Origin: JAGQIB01 sp041393395
Lineage (GTDB): Bacteria; ARS69
Length of the DNA stretch: 64,000 bases
NCBI GenBank assembly: GCA_041393395.1
Contig: JAWKKG010000004.1
Location: 434,001 to 498,000, forward strand
Direction: 5' to 3'
Of the stretch, positions 25,078 to 34,058 are shown one piece after another. A program made the translations under genes and the position numbers. The notes below the pieces were generated by a model. That model was not told where the DNA came from. It saw only the letters and a list, made by a program, of their open reading frames with translations, and ran no database searches. Each line of letters starts with the position of its first letter. The first letter of the stretch is position 1.

Positions 25078-25807
25078 GTTCTTGGCGACCGCGGGCGTCG
25101 CGTCGCGGCGTCGCTGCGACGAACTCATCCGACAGGGCAGGATCCTGGTCAACGGCCGGCCGGTCGAGCAGCTCGGCACGCAGGTCGACCCGGATCAGGA
25201 CGAGGTGACGGTCGACGGGAATCGCGTGGAGCTTCCTCGCGGGACCTGGACTCTCGTCCTCCACAAGCCACGGGAGTATCTCGTCGCCTCCGGCGATCCG
25301 CGCGGTCGCAAGACGGTGATGGACCTGCTCGAGCAGGCTCCCGGGCGGGTGTTCCCGGTCGGGCGCCTCGATTACCGCAGTGAGGGGCTTCTGCTCTTCA
25401 CGAACGACGGGGAGCTCGCGTACCGTCTCGCGCATCCGCGGTTCAAGGTGGAAAAGCACTACGTGGTGGATGTCGAGGGAATGGTGCCGCCGGAAGTGAT
25501 CGAGAAGCTTCGCGAGGGCGTGGTGCTGGACGACGGACCGACCCAGCCCGCGGACGTCCGCCTGGTGAAACGTCGCCGCGGGCGTTGCCAGCTCGAGGTC
25601 CGGCTCCGCGAGGGACGCAAGCGCCAGATCCGTCGCATGTTCGCGCTGTTCGGCCACGCGGTCCTTCGACTCCGGCGGATCCGTTTCGGTCCGATCGCGC
25701 TGGATGGCGTGGCGAGCGGGACCTGGCGCGAGCTGACGGCGACCGAGATCCGCGCGCTCCGGATCGCGGTGGGACTCCAGGGCGCCGGGGCGGGAGAGCG
25801 GAAGTGA
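25052..25807 (+). CDS. rluB: 23S rRNA pseudouridine synthase RluB-like
   Basis: A 251-aa RsuA/RluB-family pseudouridine synthase. An N-terminal S4 RNA-binding domain (LRLNRFLATAGVASRRRCDE) precedes the catalytic domain with GRLDYRSEGLLLFTNDG, where D107 is the catalytic Asp, and REGRKRQIRRMF at the end of the fold. The start is GTG 25052, inside the 3' end of scpB (26-bp overlap). The scpA-scpB-rluB order is common. RluE or RluF specificity cannot be excluded by eye. Confidence 0.87.
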   Translation: MKETLRLNRFLATAGVASRRRCDELIRQGRILVNGRPVEQLGTQVDPDQDEVTVDGNRVELPRGTWTLVLHKPREYLVASGDPRGRKTVMDLLEQAPGRVFPVGRLDYRSEGLLLFTNDGELAYRLAHPRFKVEKHYVVDVEGMVPPEVIEKLREGVVLDDGPTQPADVRLVKRRRGRCQLEVRLREGRKRQIRRMFALFGHAVLRLRRIRFGPIALDGVASGTWRELTATEIRALRIAVGLQGAGAGERK

Positions 25808-26817
25808 TCCTGATCCTGCGCCCGAACATCACCGACGAGCAGCTCCTGGTGGTGGAGGATCGCCTCGAGTCGCTCGGCGTTCACGTCCACCGGGCGCGGG
25901 GCGCCGAGCGCACCGTGCTCACGCTCGACGGCGACGAGGAGCTCCTGCGCAGCGCCCAGCTCGAGGCGCTGTCCGGCGTGGAACGTTTGATCGCCACGCA
26001 GAAGCCTTACAAGCTCGCGAGCCGCGACTACCGCGAGGAGCGCACGACGATCCCCGTGGGGCGTGCGGTGGTGGGTGGGCGGCGAGTCGTGGTGATGGCC
26101 GGGCCCTGCTCGGTGGAATCGCGCGCCCAGTGCTTCACGATCGGCGAGGCGGTTGCGCGCGCGGGCGCTACGGTGTTCCGCGGCGGCGCCTTCAAGCCGC
26201 GCACGTCGCCGTACTCGTTCCAGGGACTCGGCCAGGAGGGTCTCGAGATCCTCGCCGAGGTGCGCGACCGCACGGGGCTTGCCGTGATCACCGAGGTCAT
26301 GGACACGCGCGACGTGGCGCTCGTGTGCGAGTACGCCGACATCCTCCAGATCGGCGCCCGCAACATCCAGAACTTCTCGCTGCTCAACGAGGTCGGCAAG
26401 GCGCGCAAGCCCGTCTTCCTGAAGCGCGGCATGATGACGACGATCAGCGAGTTGCTCATGTCCGCCGAGTACGTGATGGCGAACGGCAACGAGCAGGTGA
26501 TGCTGTGCGAGCGCGGCATCCGCAGCTTCGACACCACGCTGCGGAACACGCTCGATCTCTCGGCCGTGCCGGTGCTCCAGGGACTGACGCACCTTCCGGT
26601 GATCGTCGATCCGAGCCACGGAGTCGGCGACTGGCGATTCGTGGCTCCCATGGCGCGCGCCGCGGTGGCGGCCGGTGCCGACGGCCTGATGATCGAGGTG
26701 CACAACACGCCCGAGACCGCGTTCTCGGACGGCAAGCAGTCGCTTCTTCCGAAGCGGTTCGCGGCCTCCATGGCCGAGATGCGCAAGGTCGCGCGCGCGA
26801 TCGGGCGGACGCTCTGA
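25804..26817 (+). CDS. aroF: 3-deoxy-7-phosphoheptulonate (DAHP) synthase
   Basis: A 337-aa type I-beta DAHP synthase with an N-terminal ferredoxin-like regulatory domain (about 1-70, MILILRPNITDEQLLVVEDR) and a TIM-barrel catalytic domain: VVMAGPCSVES, RGGAFKPRTSPYSFQG, ADILQIGARNIQNFSLL, VFLKRGMMTT and VIVDPSHGVGDW. It condenses PEP and erythrose-4-phosphate, the first shikimate step. The N-terminal domain is the module that confers tyrosine or phenylalanine inhibition in the Thermotoga enzyme. The GTG start overlaps rluB; aroA follows after 44 bp. Confidence 0.92.
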   Translation: MILILRPNITDEQLLVVEDRLESLGVHVHRARGAERTVLTLDGDEELLRSAQLEALSGVERLIATQKPYKLASRDYREERTTIPVGRAVVGGRRVVVMAGPCSVESRAQCFTIGEAVARAGATVFRGGAFKPRTSPYSFQGLGQEGLEILAEVRDRTGLAVITEVMDTRDVALVCEYADILQIGARNIQNFSLLNEVGKARKPVFLKRGMMTTISELLMSAEYVMANGNEQVMLCERGIRSFDTTLRNTLDLSAVPVLQGLTHLPVIVDPSHGVGDWRFVAPMARAAVAAGADGLMIEVHNTPETAFSDGKQSLLPKRFAASMAEMRKVARAIGRTL

Positions 26818-26861
26818 TGTCGGCGCCGATCGCTGCTCCTCCGCGCGGGGCCGTGGCCTGA

Positions 26862-28160
26862 ATGGCCCGGCCGGGAATCGTCGGCCGGCTCGTTCCGCCC
26901 GGGGACAAGTCGCTCTCGCATCGGGCGCTGATCCTCGCCGCGATCGCCGGCGGGGAGACGGAGCTCACGGGCCTGAACCCCGGCGCCGACGTGGAATCGA
27001 CCGCGGATGCCCTCCGCCACCTCGGAACCCGGATCGAGACGGACGGCGAGGTCTGGCGGGTGACCGGTCCCGGCGCGGCCGGCTTCTCGCGCCCGCGGGT
27101 GGCGCTCGACTGCGGGAACTCCGGGACGACGCTCCGACTCCTGGCCGGCGTACTCGCGGGCTGCCCGTTCGAGACGACCCTTCGCGGCGACGAGAGCCTC
27201 TCGCGTCGTCCGATGGCGCGGGTCGTGGAGCCGCTGCGCGCGCTCGGAGCGAGCGTTGCGGGGCGCGACGAGGGCGGGCGACTGGTCGCGCCGCTCCGGA
27301 TCCGCGGTGGATCACTGCGCCCCGGCCGACACGAGAGCGCGGTGGCGAGCGCGCAGGTGAAGTCCGCCGTGCTGCTCGCCGGACTCGTGGGCGGAGTCGC
27401 GGTCGAGGTCACGGAGCCGATGCGGTCGCGGGATCACACCGAGCGGATGCTGCGTGCGCTCGGCGCGCGGATCGAGATCGAAGGCCTTACCGTGCGATGT
27501 GGCGGCGGATCGATCGCGGCCCCGCGCGGTCGGGTCCCCGGAGATCCGTCCGCGGCGGCGTTCTTCGCGGCGGCGGCCGCCGCGCTCCCGCGAAGCGATC
27601 TGGTCATAGAGGGTGTCTCGCTGAACCCCGGACGTCTGGGCTTCTATCGCGCGATCGCGCGGATGGGAGCGCGCGTCGAGTGGACGCGTGAAGCGCGGTG
27701 GTGCGGGGAACCGGTCGGACGGATCCGTGTGAGATCGGGGAAGCTCGCCGGGATCCGCGTGACCGCGCGTGCGGTTCCCGCGATGATCGACGAGATCCCC
27801 GTGCTCGCGGTCCTCGCGGCGGGCGCGGCGAAGGGCGAGACCCGGATCCGCGGGGCATCGGAGTTGCGCGTGAAGGAGAGTGATCGACTCGCGGGCCTTG
27901 CCGCCGGTCTCGGCAATCTCGGGGGCAGGGTCGAGGAGCTGTCGGACGGGCTCGTGATCCGCGGGGGGGCGCTGCACGGCGGGGGAGTCGACGCGCTCGG
28001 CGATCATCGTCTCGCGATGGCGTTCCGGATCGCCGGCCTGCTGGCTTCCGGCGCCGTGCGGGTCCGCGGCGCCGACGCCATGCGCATCTCGCATCCGGCG
28101 TTCGATCGGGATCTGCGTCGGCTGCTCACGGGGGCACGCGCCGGGAGGAAGTCGGCGTGA
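26862..28160 (+). CDS. aroA: 5-enolpyruvylshikimate-3-phosphate synthase
   Basis: A 432-aa EPSP synthase, the sixth shikimate step. Signatures are VPPGDKSLSHRALILAA, LDCGNSGTTLRLLAG with the following RRPMARVVEPL, SAQVKSAVLLAGL, AVPAMIDEIPVLAVLAA with the catalytic Asp/Glu, and the C-terminal RVKESDRLAGLAAGL and GDHRLAMAF. It overlaps cmk by 4 bp, the common aroA-cmk arrangement. No prephenate dehydrogenase or chorismate synthase is nearby. Confidence 0.93.
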   Translation: MARPGIVGRLVPPGDKSLSHRALILAAIAGGETELTGLNPGADVESTADALRHLGTRIETDGEVWRVTGPGAAGFSRPRVALDCGNSGTTLRLLAGVLAGCPFETTLRGDESLSRRPMARVVEPLRALGASVAGRDEGGRLVAPLRIRGGSLRPGRHESAVASAQVKSAVLLAGLVGGVAVEVTEPMRSRDHTERMLRALGARIEIEGLTVRCGGGSIAAPRGRVPGDPSAAAFFAAAAAALPRSDLVIEGVSLNPGRLGFYRAIARMGARVEWTREARWCGEPVGRIRVRSGKLAGIRVTARAVPAMIDEIPVLAVLAAGAAKGETRIRGASELRVKESDRLAGLAAGLGNLGGRVEELSDGLVIRGGALHGGGVDALGDHRLAMAFRIAGLLASGAVRVRGADAMRISHPAFDRDLRRLLTGARAGRKSA

Positions 28161-28828
28161 GCGCGTTCGTGGTGGCGATCGACGGACCGGCGGCGTCCGG
28201 CAAGAGCACGACCGCGCGGCGCGTGGCCGAGCGCCTCGGGTTCGTCTACCTGGACACCGGCGCGATGTATCGCGCGATCACGTGGAAGGCGCTGTCGCAC
28301 GGAGTGGACATCGACGACGACGACGCCCTGGAACGGCTCGTCGCGGCGACCGACCTCGCTTGGGACGAGCGGCGCATTCACGTCGATGGCGTCGATGTCA
28401 CGGACGAGATCCGGTCGCCCGAGGTGTCACGTCGCGTCTCCGTGGTGTCGCGCGCGTCCGGGGTGCGACGTGCGCTCGTCGCGCTGCAACGTCGGGTGGC
28501 GGAACGTGGGCCGTGCGTGGTGGAAGGGCGGGACATCGGCACGGTGGTGTTCCCGGACGCGGCCCTCAAGATCTTTCTCGTCGCGTCGCTCGGCGAGCGG
28601 GCGAAGCGTCGCGCCCGTGAGCTCGAGAAGCGCGGCGTCCGTCAGACCGTGGACGAGCTCGAGGCGGAGATCCGGGCGCGCGACGCGATCGACTCCGGGC
28701 GGACGGACAGCCCGCTCGCCCGCGCGGCCGACGCCGTCGAGCTCGACACGACCGGACTGTCCATCGACGCCCAGGTCGACGCGGTCGTCGACCTGGTGCG
28801 TCGGCGCTTTCCTCAGCGCGAGGACTGA
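28157..28828 (+). CDS. cmk: Cytidylate kinase
   Basis: A 223-aa (d)CMP kinase with Walker A GPAASGKST, LDTGAMYRAITW, the CMP-binding SRRVSVVSRASGVR region, GRDIGTVVFPDA and RRARELEKRG. GTG start overlaps aroA by 4 bp. The last 16 bp overlap, tail to tail, the antisense peptidase gene. In many genomes cmk, plsC and rpsA are adjacent; here the peptidase is inserted between them. Confidence 0.93.
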   Translation: MSAFVVAIDGPAASGKSTTARRVAERLGFVYLDTGAMYRAITWKALSHGVDIDDDDALERLVAATDLAWDERRIHVDGVDVTDEIRSPEVSRRVSVVSRASGVRRALVALQRRVAERGPCVVEGRDIGTVVFPDAALKIFLVASLGERAKRRARELEKRGVRQTVDELEAEIRARDAIDSGRTDSPLARAADAVELDTTGLSIDAQVDAVVDLVRRRFPQRED

Positions 28829-30984
28829 TCGGGACTCGGCAACCGCGAGTGGATGTCGAGCGCCTTCACGAGGAACGCGAGCTGATCGGCCGTGCGTTCG
28901 ATCTGCTTTCCGCGCGGCGAGCCGCCGCCGTGTCCGTCCCGCGGCTCCACCCGCAGCAGCACCGGATCGGATCCGGCCTGCGCCGCCTGCAGCGCCGCCG
29001 CGAACTTGTACGAGTGCAGCGGGACGACGCGGTCGTCGACCTCCGCCGTCGACACGAGGATCGCGGGGTAGGAGACCCCCGGCTTCACGTTGTGGACGGG
29101 GGAGTAGGCGCGCAGGAACGGAAACTGCGTCGGATCCTCGGAGCTTCCGTACTCCGATCGCCAGGCCCAGCCGATCGTGAACTTGTCGTAGCGGAGCATG
29201 TCGAGCACGCCGTTCGCCACGATCGCCGCGCCGAACAGGTCCGGTCGCTGCACGGCGCACGCTCCCGTGAGGAGGCCGCCATTCGAGCCGCCGACGATCG
29301 CGATCTTCTCGGGGACGGTCCAGCCTTCGTCCACCAGGTACTCCGCGGCCGAGATGAAGTCGTCGAAGACGTTCTGCTTCTTGTCGAGCATTCCGGCGGC
29401 GTGCCATTCCTCCCCGAACTCCCCGCCGCCGCGCAGGTTCGCGACCGCATGGATCCCGCCCATCTCCAGCCACACGATGCGAGAGGCGGAGAACGACGGC
29501 TTCATGCTGAGGCGAAAGCCGCCGTAGCCGTACAGGTACACGGGGCTTTGTCCGTCCCGGGCCTGGTCCCGGTCGTGCACGAGGAACATCGGGACGCTCG
29601 TACCGTCGCGACTCTCGTAGCGGACCTGCTCGGAGACCCAGCGCTCCGAGTCGAGGTCCAGGTCGGGCTTCCACGTGAGTTCGGTCACTCCGGTACGCAC
29701 GTCGTGGCGATAGATCCGCCCGGGGAACGTGAACGACTCGAACGTGAAGTAGAAGTCGGAGTCGCTCTCGCGCGAGGAAACGCCCCCCACGGTCCCCAAG
29801 GTGGGGAGCTCGACCTCGCGGATCAGATCGCCTTCGAGCGTCCAGACCCGGAGCTTCGAGCTCACGTCCTCCAGCGACACGGTCACGAGACGGTCGCTCA
29901 CGATCCGTGCGGACTGCAGCACGCCGCGTCCTTCGGGGAGCACGTCTCGCCGCCGGCCCGTCGCGGGCTCGATGGCGAGGATGCGCTGACGCGGTGCGTC
30001 CTCGTCCGTGCGGAACCAGAGCTCGTCGCCGCGCGACGTCACGAGCGAGCGGTCCGCCTCGAAGTCGTCGAACAGGTGAACGAACTCGGCGTCGTCCCGC
30101 GTGAGGTCACGCACCCAGACCGCGTTCTGGCGACCCGAGCCGGCCCAGATCGACACCACGAGCCAGCGCCGATCTTCGGTGATTGTCGGATCGAACCCCC
30201 AGTCCGGATGCTCCGGCGGAGCCTCCAGGACCAGCTCGTCCTCCGACTGGTCCGTGCCGAGGCGGTGCAGGTACAGCTTCTGGTTCTCGTTCACGGACGA
30301 GAACGCATCTCCCTCGGGAGTCGGATAGCGCCCGTAGTAGAAGGACTCGCCATCGTTCGCCCACTCGGGCGAGCTGAACTTGACCCAACGCAGCACGTCC
30401 GGGAGCTCCCGCCCCGTGTCGACGTCCACGACGTGCAGCGTGCGCCAGTCGGAACCGCCCTCGCTCTTGCCGATCGCGACGAGGCGGCCGTCTCTCCGGT
30501 AGGAAACCTCGCGCAGGGCGACCGTCCCGTCCGCCGACCATTCGTTCGGGTCGATCAGCGGACGCTCCGCGCCGTCAGGCTCGGTGACCCACAGGACCCG
30601 TTGATTCGCGAGGCCTTCCTGCCGACTCTGGAACGTGCGGTCGCCGTGTCGGACCGGCACCGACCGATCCTCGTGATCCATCAACGACTCGAGCCGACGA
30701 ACGACGGCAGCCCGCTCGGGGACGTCGGCGATCCAGTCGGCCGTGGCCGTGCGCTGCGCGTCGATCCAGCGGCGGACCTCGACGTCGTCCATGGCCTCGA
30801 GCCACCGGTACGGGTCCTTCACTTCGACGCCGGCGTAGTCGTCGACGTGATCGACGGTCCGGGTCTCGGGCACGGGCACGGGCGGGGCGGAGGACCCGGC
30901 GGCGGCGGGGACGGCCGCGGCAAGGGTCAGGGCGAGCGGGACGCTCGCGACGAGGCGGCGGAACGAGGATCGGGACGGGCGCAC
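28813..30984 (-). CDS. Prolyl oligopeptidase family (S9A) serine peptidase, secreted
   Basis: A 723-aa peptidase with a signal peptide (1-29). Residues about 60-430 form the beta-propeller; the C-terminal alpha/beta-hydrolase carries S567 in GGSNGG, an Asp near 650 in EVDDRV and H685 in DGHGGG, the complete triad. YLYGYGGFRLSMKPSF and NLRGGGEFGEEWH are family signatures. It would cleave short proline-containing peptides in the periplasm or outside the cell. Being antisense and inserted in the cmk-plsC-rpsA group suggests a later insertion. Confidence 0.9.
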   Translation of the reverse strand: MRPSRSSFRRLVASVPLALTLAAAVPAAAGSSAPPVPVPETRTVDHVDDYAGVEVKDPYRWLEAMDDVEVRRWIDAQRTATADWIADVPERAAVVRRLESLMDHEDRSVPVRHGDRTFQSRQEGLANQRVLWVTEPDGAERPLIDPNEWSADGTVALREVSYRRDGRLVAIGKSEGGSDWRTLHVVDVDTGRELPDVLRWVKFSSPEWANDGESFYYGRYPTPEGDAFSSVNENQKLYLHRLGTDQSEDELVLEAPPEHPDWGFDPTITEDRRWLVVSIWAGSGRQNAVWVRDLTRDDAEFVHLFDDFEADRSLVTSRGDELWFRTDEDAPRQRILAIEPATGRRRDVLPEGRGVLQSARIVSDRLVTVSLEDVSSKLRVWTLEGDLIREVELPTLGTVGGVSSRESDSDFYFTFESFTFPGRIYRHDVRTGVTELTWKPDLDLDSERWVSEQVRYESRDGTSVPMFLVHDRDQARDGQSPVYLYGYGGFRLSMKPSFSASRIVWLEMGGIHAVANLRGGGEFGEEWHAAGMLDKKQNVFDDFISAAEYLVDEGWTVPEKIAIVGGSNGGLLTGACAVQRPDLFGAAIVANGVLDMLRYDKFTIGWAWRSEYGSSEDPTQFPFLRAYSPVHNVKPGVSYPAILVSTAEVDDRVVPLHSYKFAAALQAAQAGSDPVLLRVEPRDGHGGGSPRGKQIERTADQLAFLVKALDIHSRLPSPDQSSR

Positions 30985-31119
30985 GGCACTCTCCGGCTGC
31001 GGGATCGGTGGATTCGGAGGATTGCCGCAGGGTACTCCAGAGCCCCCCTTCGTCGGGAGCCGGTTTTCCCCCTTTCCGGGGACCGCCGGAATCGGGTATC
31101 ATCCGCGGCTGCTCGGTCC

Positions 31120-31782
31120 GTGAACGGAGGAAGACCCCCGGCATTGCGACCCTGGTACCGGTTCTGCCGCGATCTGGTCTATTGGCTGGCCCGGGGACTG
31201 TGGGGGTTGCGGGTCGACGGTCTGGACAAGCTCCCGCGCGACGGCGCGGCCGTGGTGGCGAGCAACCACCGCAGCCTGCTGGATCCGCCGCTCCTCGGCA
31301 GCGTCCTGCCGCGGGAGTCGGGCTTCGTCGCGAAGCGCGAGCTGTTCTCGGTGCCGGGTCTCTCGACCCTGATCCGGTCGCTGAACGCGATACCCATCGA
31401 GCGGGGACGCCTCTCGATGGAGAAGATGGACGAGCTGGCCGAGTTCCTGGACGGCGGGAAACTCCTCCTGTACTTCCCGGAGGGGACCCGATCCCGGAAC
31501 GGCAAGCTGGGTCGAGCCAAGGCCGGCATCGGCGTGCTGCTGACGAAGCGCGCGGTTCCGGTCGTCCCGGCCTTCGTGCAGGGAACCGAATCCCCGGTCC
31601 GGAATCTCTTCCGGCGGGGCCGTCTGCGGATCGTGTTCGGCGACCCGCAGACGATCCCGGGGGACGCGGGGCCCGAAGAGCCTCGGGAGCGTGCGCGCTG
31701 GATCGCGGAAGCGGTCCTCGCCCGCATCCGAGAACTCGGCGAGGTGTCCGCGGAGAACGGGAGGGCGGGACGGAAGCTCTGA
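31120..31782 (+). CDS. plsC: 1-acyl-sn-glycerol-3-phosphate acyltransferase (PlsC family)
   Basis: A 220-aa membrane-associated acyltransferase of phospholipid synthesis. The catalytic NHRSLLDPP (HX4D) and FPEGTRSRNG motifs are both present, with the hydrophobic N-terminal RDLVYWLARGLWGL region. The start is uncertain: GTG 31120 has no clear binding site, whereas TTG 31144 lies 13 bases after GGAGG and would give 212 aa. rpsA follows after 62 bp. Confidence 0.87.
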   Translation: MNGGRPPALRPWYRFCRDLVYWLARGLWGLRVDGLDKLPRDGAAVVASNHRSLLDPPLLGSVLPRESGFVAKRELFSVPGLSTLIRSLNAIPIERGRLSMEKMDELAEFLDGGKLLLYFPEGTRSRNGKLGRAKAGIGVLLTKRAVPVVPAFVQGTESPVRNLFRRGRLRIVFGDPQTIPGDAGPEEPRERARWIAEAVLARIRELGEVSAENGRAGRKL

Positions 31783-31844
31783 GCCGCTGCGAGCGCCGGG
31801 CATCCGGATCCGCGAATTCAGAAGAAGGGTAGGAACCAGACAGT

Positions 31845-33689
31845 ATGATGGATCGGAACGATCGCGACGACATGTCGACCGCGATGGAAGAAGACGAGGC
31901 CCCGCGCCGGCCGGCCGTACCGGAGCCGCCGCGCCTCGTGAACCTCGCGGACGAAGAAGACGTGGACCTCGAGTCTCCCGAGATCAAGGAGCTCCTGGCC
32001 CTCTACGAGGAGACCCTCGGCAGCGTGACCGAGGGGCAGATCGTGAAGGGCAGGATCCTGGGCGTGTCCGAGAAGGACGTGCTCGTGGATATCGGCTTCA
32101 AGTCGGAAGGGGTGATCAACCTCTCCGAGTTCTCGGACCCGTCGCTGCTGAAGGCGGGCGACGAGGTCGAGGTCTACCTCGAGCGCATGGAGAACAACGA
32201 CGGCCTCGTCGTTCTCTCCAAGCAGCGCGCCGACTTCCTCCGGGTGTGGAACAAGATCAAGGACGCCTACGACTCCGGCGAGGTCGTCGAGGGACGCCTC
32301 GTGCGCCGCATCAAGGGCGGCGTGGTCGTGGATCTGTTCGGCGTCGACGCGTTCCTCCCCGGTTCGCAGGTCGCCCTGCGTCGCGTCCCGAATCTCGACG
32401 ATCTGATCGGCCAGACGCTCCAGTTCCGCGTGATCAAGCTGAACAAGCGTCGCCGCAACATCGTGGTCTCGCGCCGCGTCGTGCTCGAGGAGGAGCGCGC
32501 GGTGAAGCGTGGCCGCTTGATCAAGGAGCTCGAGAAGGGACAGGTTCGCAAGGGTCAGGTCAAGAACATCACCGACTTCGGCGCCTTCGTGGATCTCGGC
32601 GGCATCGACGGCCTGCTCCACATCACGGACATGTCGTGGGGCCGCGTCAGCCATCCCTCGGAAGTCGTCTCCATCGGCGACGAGATCGAGGTGAAGGTCC
32701 TCGAGTTCGACAAGGAGCGGGAGCGCATCTCGCTCGGTCTGAAGCAGCTCGAGGCGTACCCGTGGGAGAAGGTCGGCGAGAAGTATCCGGTGAACACGAG
32801 GGTGCGCGGCCGTGTGGTGTCGATCACGGACTACGGCGCGTTCGTGGAGCTCGAGAAGGGCGTGGAGGGTCTGATCCACGTCTCCGAGATGAGCTGGACG
32901 CGTCACGTGCGTCACCCGGCCAAGATCCTGAACATCGGCGACGTCATCGACGCGGTGGTGCTCAAGGTCGACCAGGAGAACGAGAAGATCTCGCTCGGCC
33001 TCAAGCAGGTGGAGCCGGATCCGTGGCTCACGCTCGACGACAAGTACCCGGTGGGCTCGAAGTTCTCGGGGAAGGTCCGCAATCTCACGAACTTCGGAGC
33101 GTTCGTGGAGCTCGAGGAAGGTATCGACGGCCTCGTGCACATCTCCGACATGTCGTGGACCAAGCGGATCCGTCACCCGAGCGAGGTCGTGAAGAAGGGC
33201 GACGACGTGGAAGTCGTGGTCCTGAACATCGACAAGGAAGCGCGCCGGATCTCGCTCGGACTGAAGCAGGTCCAGGACGATCCGTGGCTCGATCTCTCGG
33301 AGCAGTACCAGCCGGGAGTCAGCGCCCACGGTCGCATCAGCCGTGTGCTCGATCGCGGCGTGGTCGTGGACCTGAAGGACGACCTCGAGGGCTTCGTGCC
33401 GATCAGCCATCTCGGCTGGGAGAACATCACGAGCCCGGCCGAGCTGTTCCACGAGGGCGACGAAGTGCCCCTCAAGGTGCTGAGCCTGGATCAGCAGCAG
33501 CGCCGGATCGTTCTCTCGCTCCGGGACTACCTGAACGAACTGGACGACGAGGACGAGATGAACTTCCGGGCCGACGTGCAGAAGCGGGCCCGGGAGCGGC
33601 AGGAGTCCGGCGAATCCGCCGCGGCGGAGAAGTCGGACGCCGACGCCTCCACGTTCGAGGAGATCGAGCGGTCTCTCGGCGGGGAGTAG
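31845..33689 (+). CDS. rpsA: 30S ribosomal protein S1
   Basis: A 614-aa protein with six S1 (OB-fold) repeats at about 65-135, 150-222, 232-306, 318-393, 405-480 and 492-560. The first two are divergent and the later ones have the strong pattern NITDFGAFVDL...GLLHITDMSW. S1 binds mRNA leaders and docks them on the 30S subunit. The first 60 residues and the tail after 560 are acidic and low in complexity. Six repeats match the Gram-negative type. No strong binding site precedes the ATG. Confidence 0.95.
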   Translation: MMDRNDRDDMSTAMEEDEAPRRPAVPEPPRLVNLADEEDVDLESPEIKELLALYEETLGSVTEGQIVKGRILGVSEKDVLVDIGFKSEGVINLSEFSDPSLLKAGDEVEVYLERMENNDGLVVLSKQRADFLRVWNKIKDAYDSGEVVEGRLVRRIKGGVVVDLFGVDAFLPGSQVALRRVPNLDDLIGQTLQFRVIKLNKRRRNIVVSRRVVLEEERAVKRGRLIKELEKGQVRKGQVKNITDFGAFVDLGGIDGLLHITDMSWGRVSHPSEVVSIGDEIEVKVLEFDKERERISLGLKQLEAYPWEKVGEKYPVNTRVRGRVVSITDYGAFVELEKGVEGLIHVSEMSWTRHVRHPAKILNIGDVIDAVVLKVDQENEKISLGLKQVEPDPWLTLDDKYPVGSKFSGKVRNLTNFGAFVELEEGIDGLVHISDMSWTKRIRHPSEVVKKGDDVEVVVLNIDKEARRISLGLKQVQDDPWLDLSEQYQPGVSAHGRISRVLDRGVVVDLKDDLEGFVPISHLGWENITSPAELFHEGDEVPLKVLSLDQQQRRIVLSLRDYLNELDDEDEMNFRADVQKRARERQESGESAAAEKSDADASTFEEIERSLGGE

Positions 33690-33707
33690 GAGTCGGCGAA
33701 ACCCCTT

Positions 33708-33750
33708 GACGCGAGGACCCCGGAAGTCCGATTTTTCGGGGTCCCGCGTC
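33708..33750 (+). terminator. Hairpin downstream of rpsA
   Basis: A two-part stem (33708-33713 with 33745-33750 and 33715-33722 with 33737-33744, one bulged A) closes a 14-base loop holding ATTTTT. There is no T tail after the stem, so terminator activity is uncertain. TTGACG at 33706-33711 with GATTTT 18 bases on is an alternative reading as a weak promoter for the tRNA. Confidence 0.45.
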
Positions 33751-33811
33751 GGGTTTGGCCGCCGGAACGGGCCGCAAGGTCCGCCGGGCGGTCGACGCCT
33801 CGGGGCGTCGG

Positions 33812-33888
33812 GGGCGATTAGCTCAGCTGGTTAGAGTGCCTGCTTGACATGCAGGAGGTCACTGGTTCAAGTCCAGTATCGCCCACCA
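33812..33888 (+). tRNA. tRNA-Val (anticodon GAC)
   Basis: A complete cloverleaf: acceptor GGGCGAT pairs with ATCGCCC, D-arm GCTCAGCTGGTTAGAG, anticodon stem CCTGC/GCAGG around TTGACAT (anticodon GAC at 33846-33848) and T-loop GGTTCAAGTCC. The discriminator is A and CCA is encoded. A 7-bp hairpin with TCGG loop (33793-33810) abuts the 5' end. Confidence 0.96.
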
Positions 33889-34058
33889 CTTCCGCGCGCC
33901 GGGAGGCTTCGGAGACCGATCGTCGGTCCCGGGTCGTTTCCGGCCACTCGCTTCGGCTTCCCGGCCCGTCCGGTGCGTCGCTCGTGCGACGACGGTACGG
34001 GCGCGTGGTCGTCGGGGGCGGGTGAGACCGCGGCAATCGTTTTCGGGAGGATGCGCCG

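Noticed and set aside
25052..25080. Possible scpB-rluB fusion by the 26-bp overlap
   Set aside because: The genes are in different frames with separate starts; the overlap is ordinary for this compact gene block.
28849..31119. Long plus-strand open frame leading into plsC
   Set aside because: The part before 31120 is antisense to the prolyl oligopeptidase and shows no domain; only the plsC portion is real.
33812..33888. tRNA-Val (and tRNA-Arg at 55566) as integration sites
   Set aside because: No duplicated 3' tRNA fragment or integrase was found within the window.
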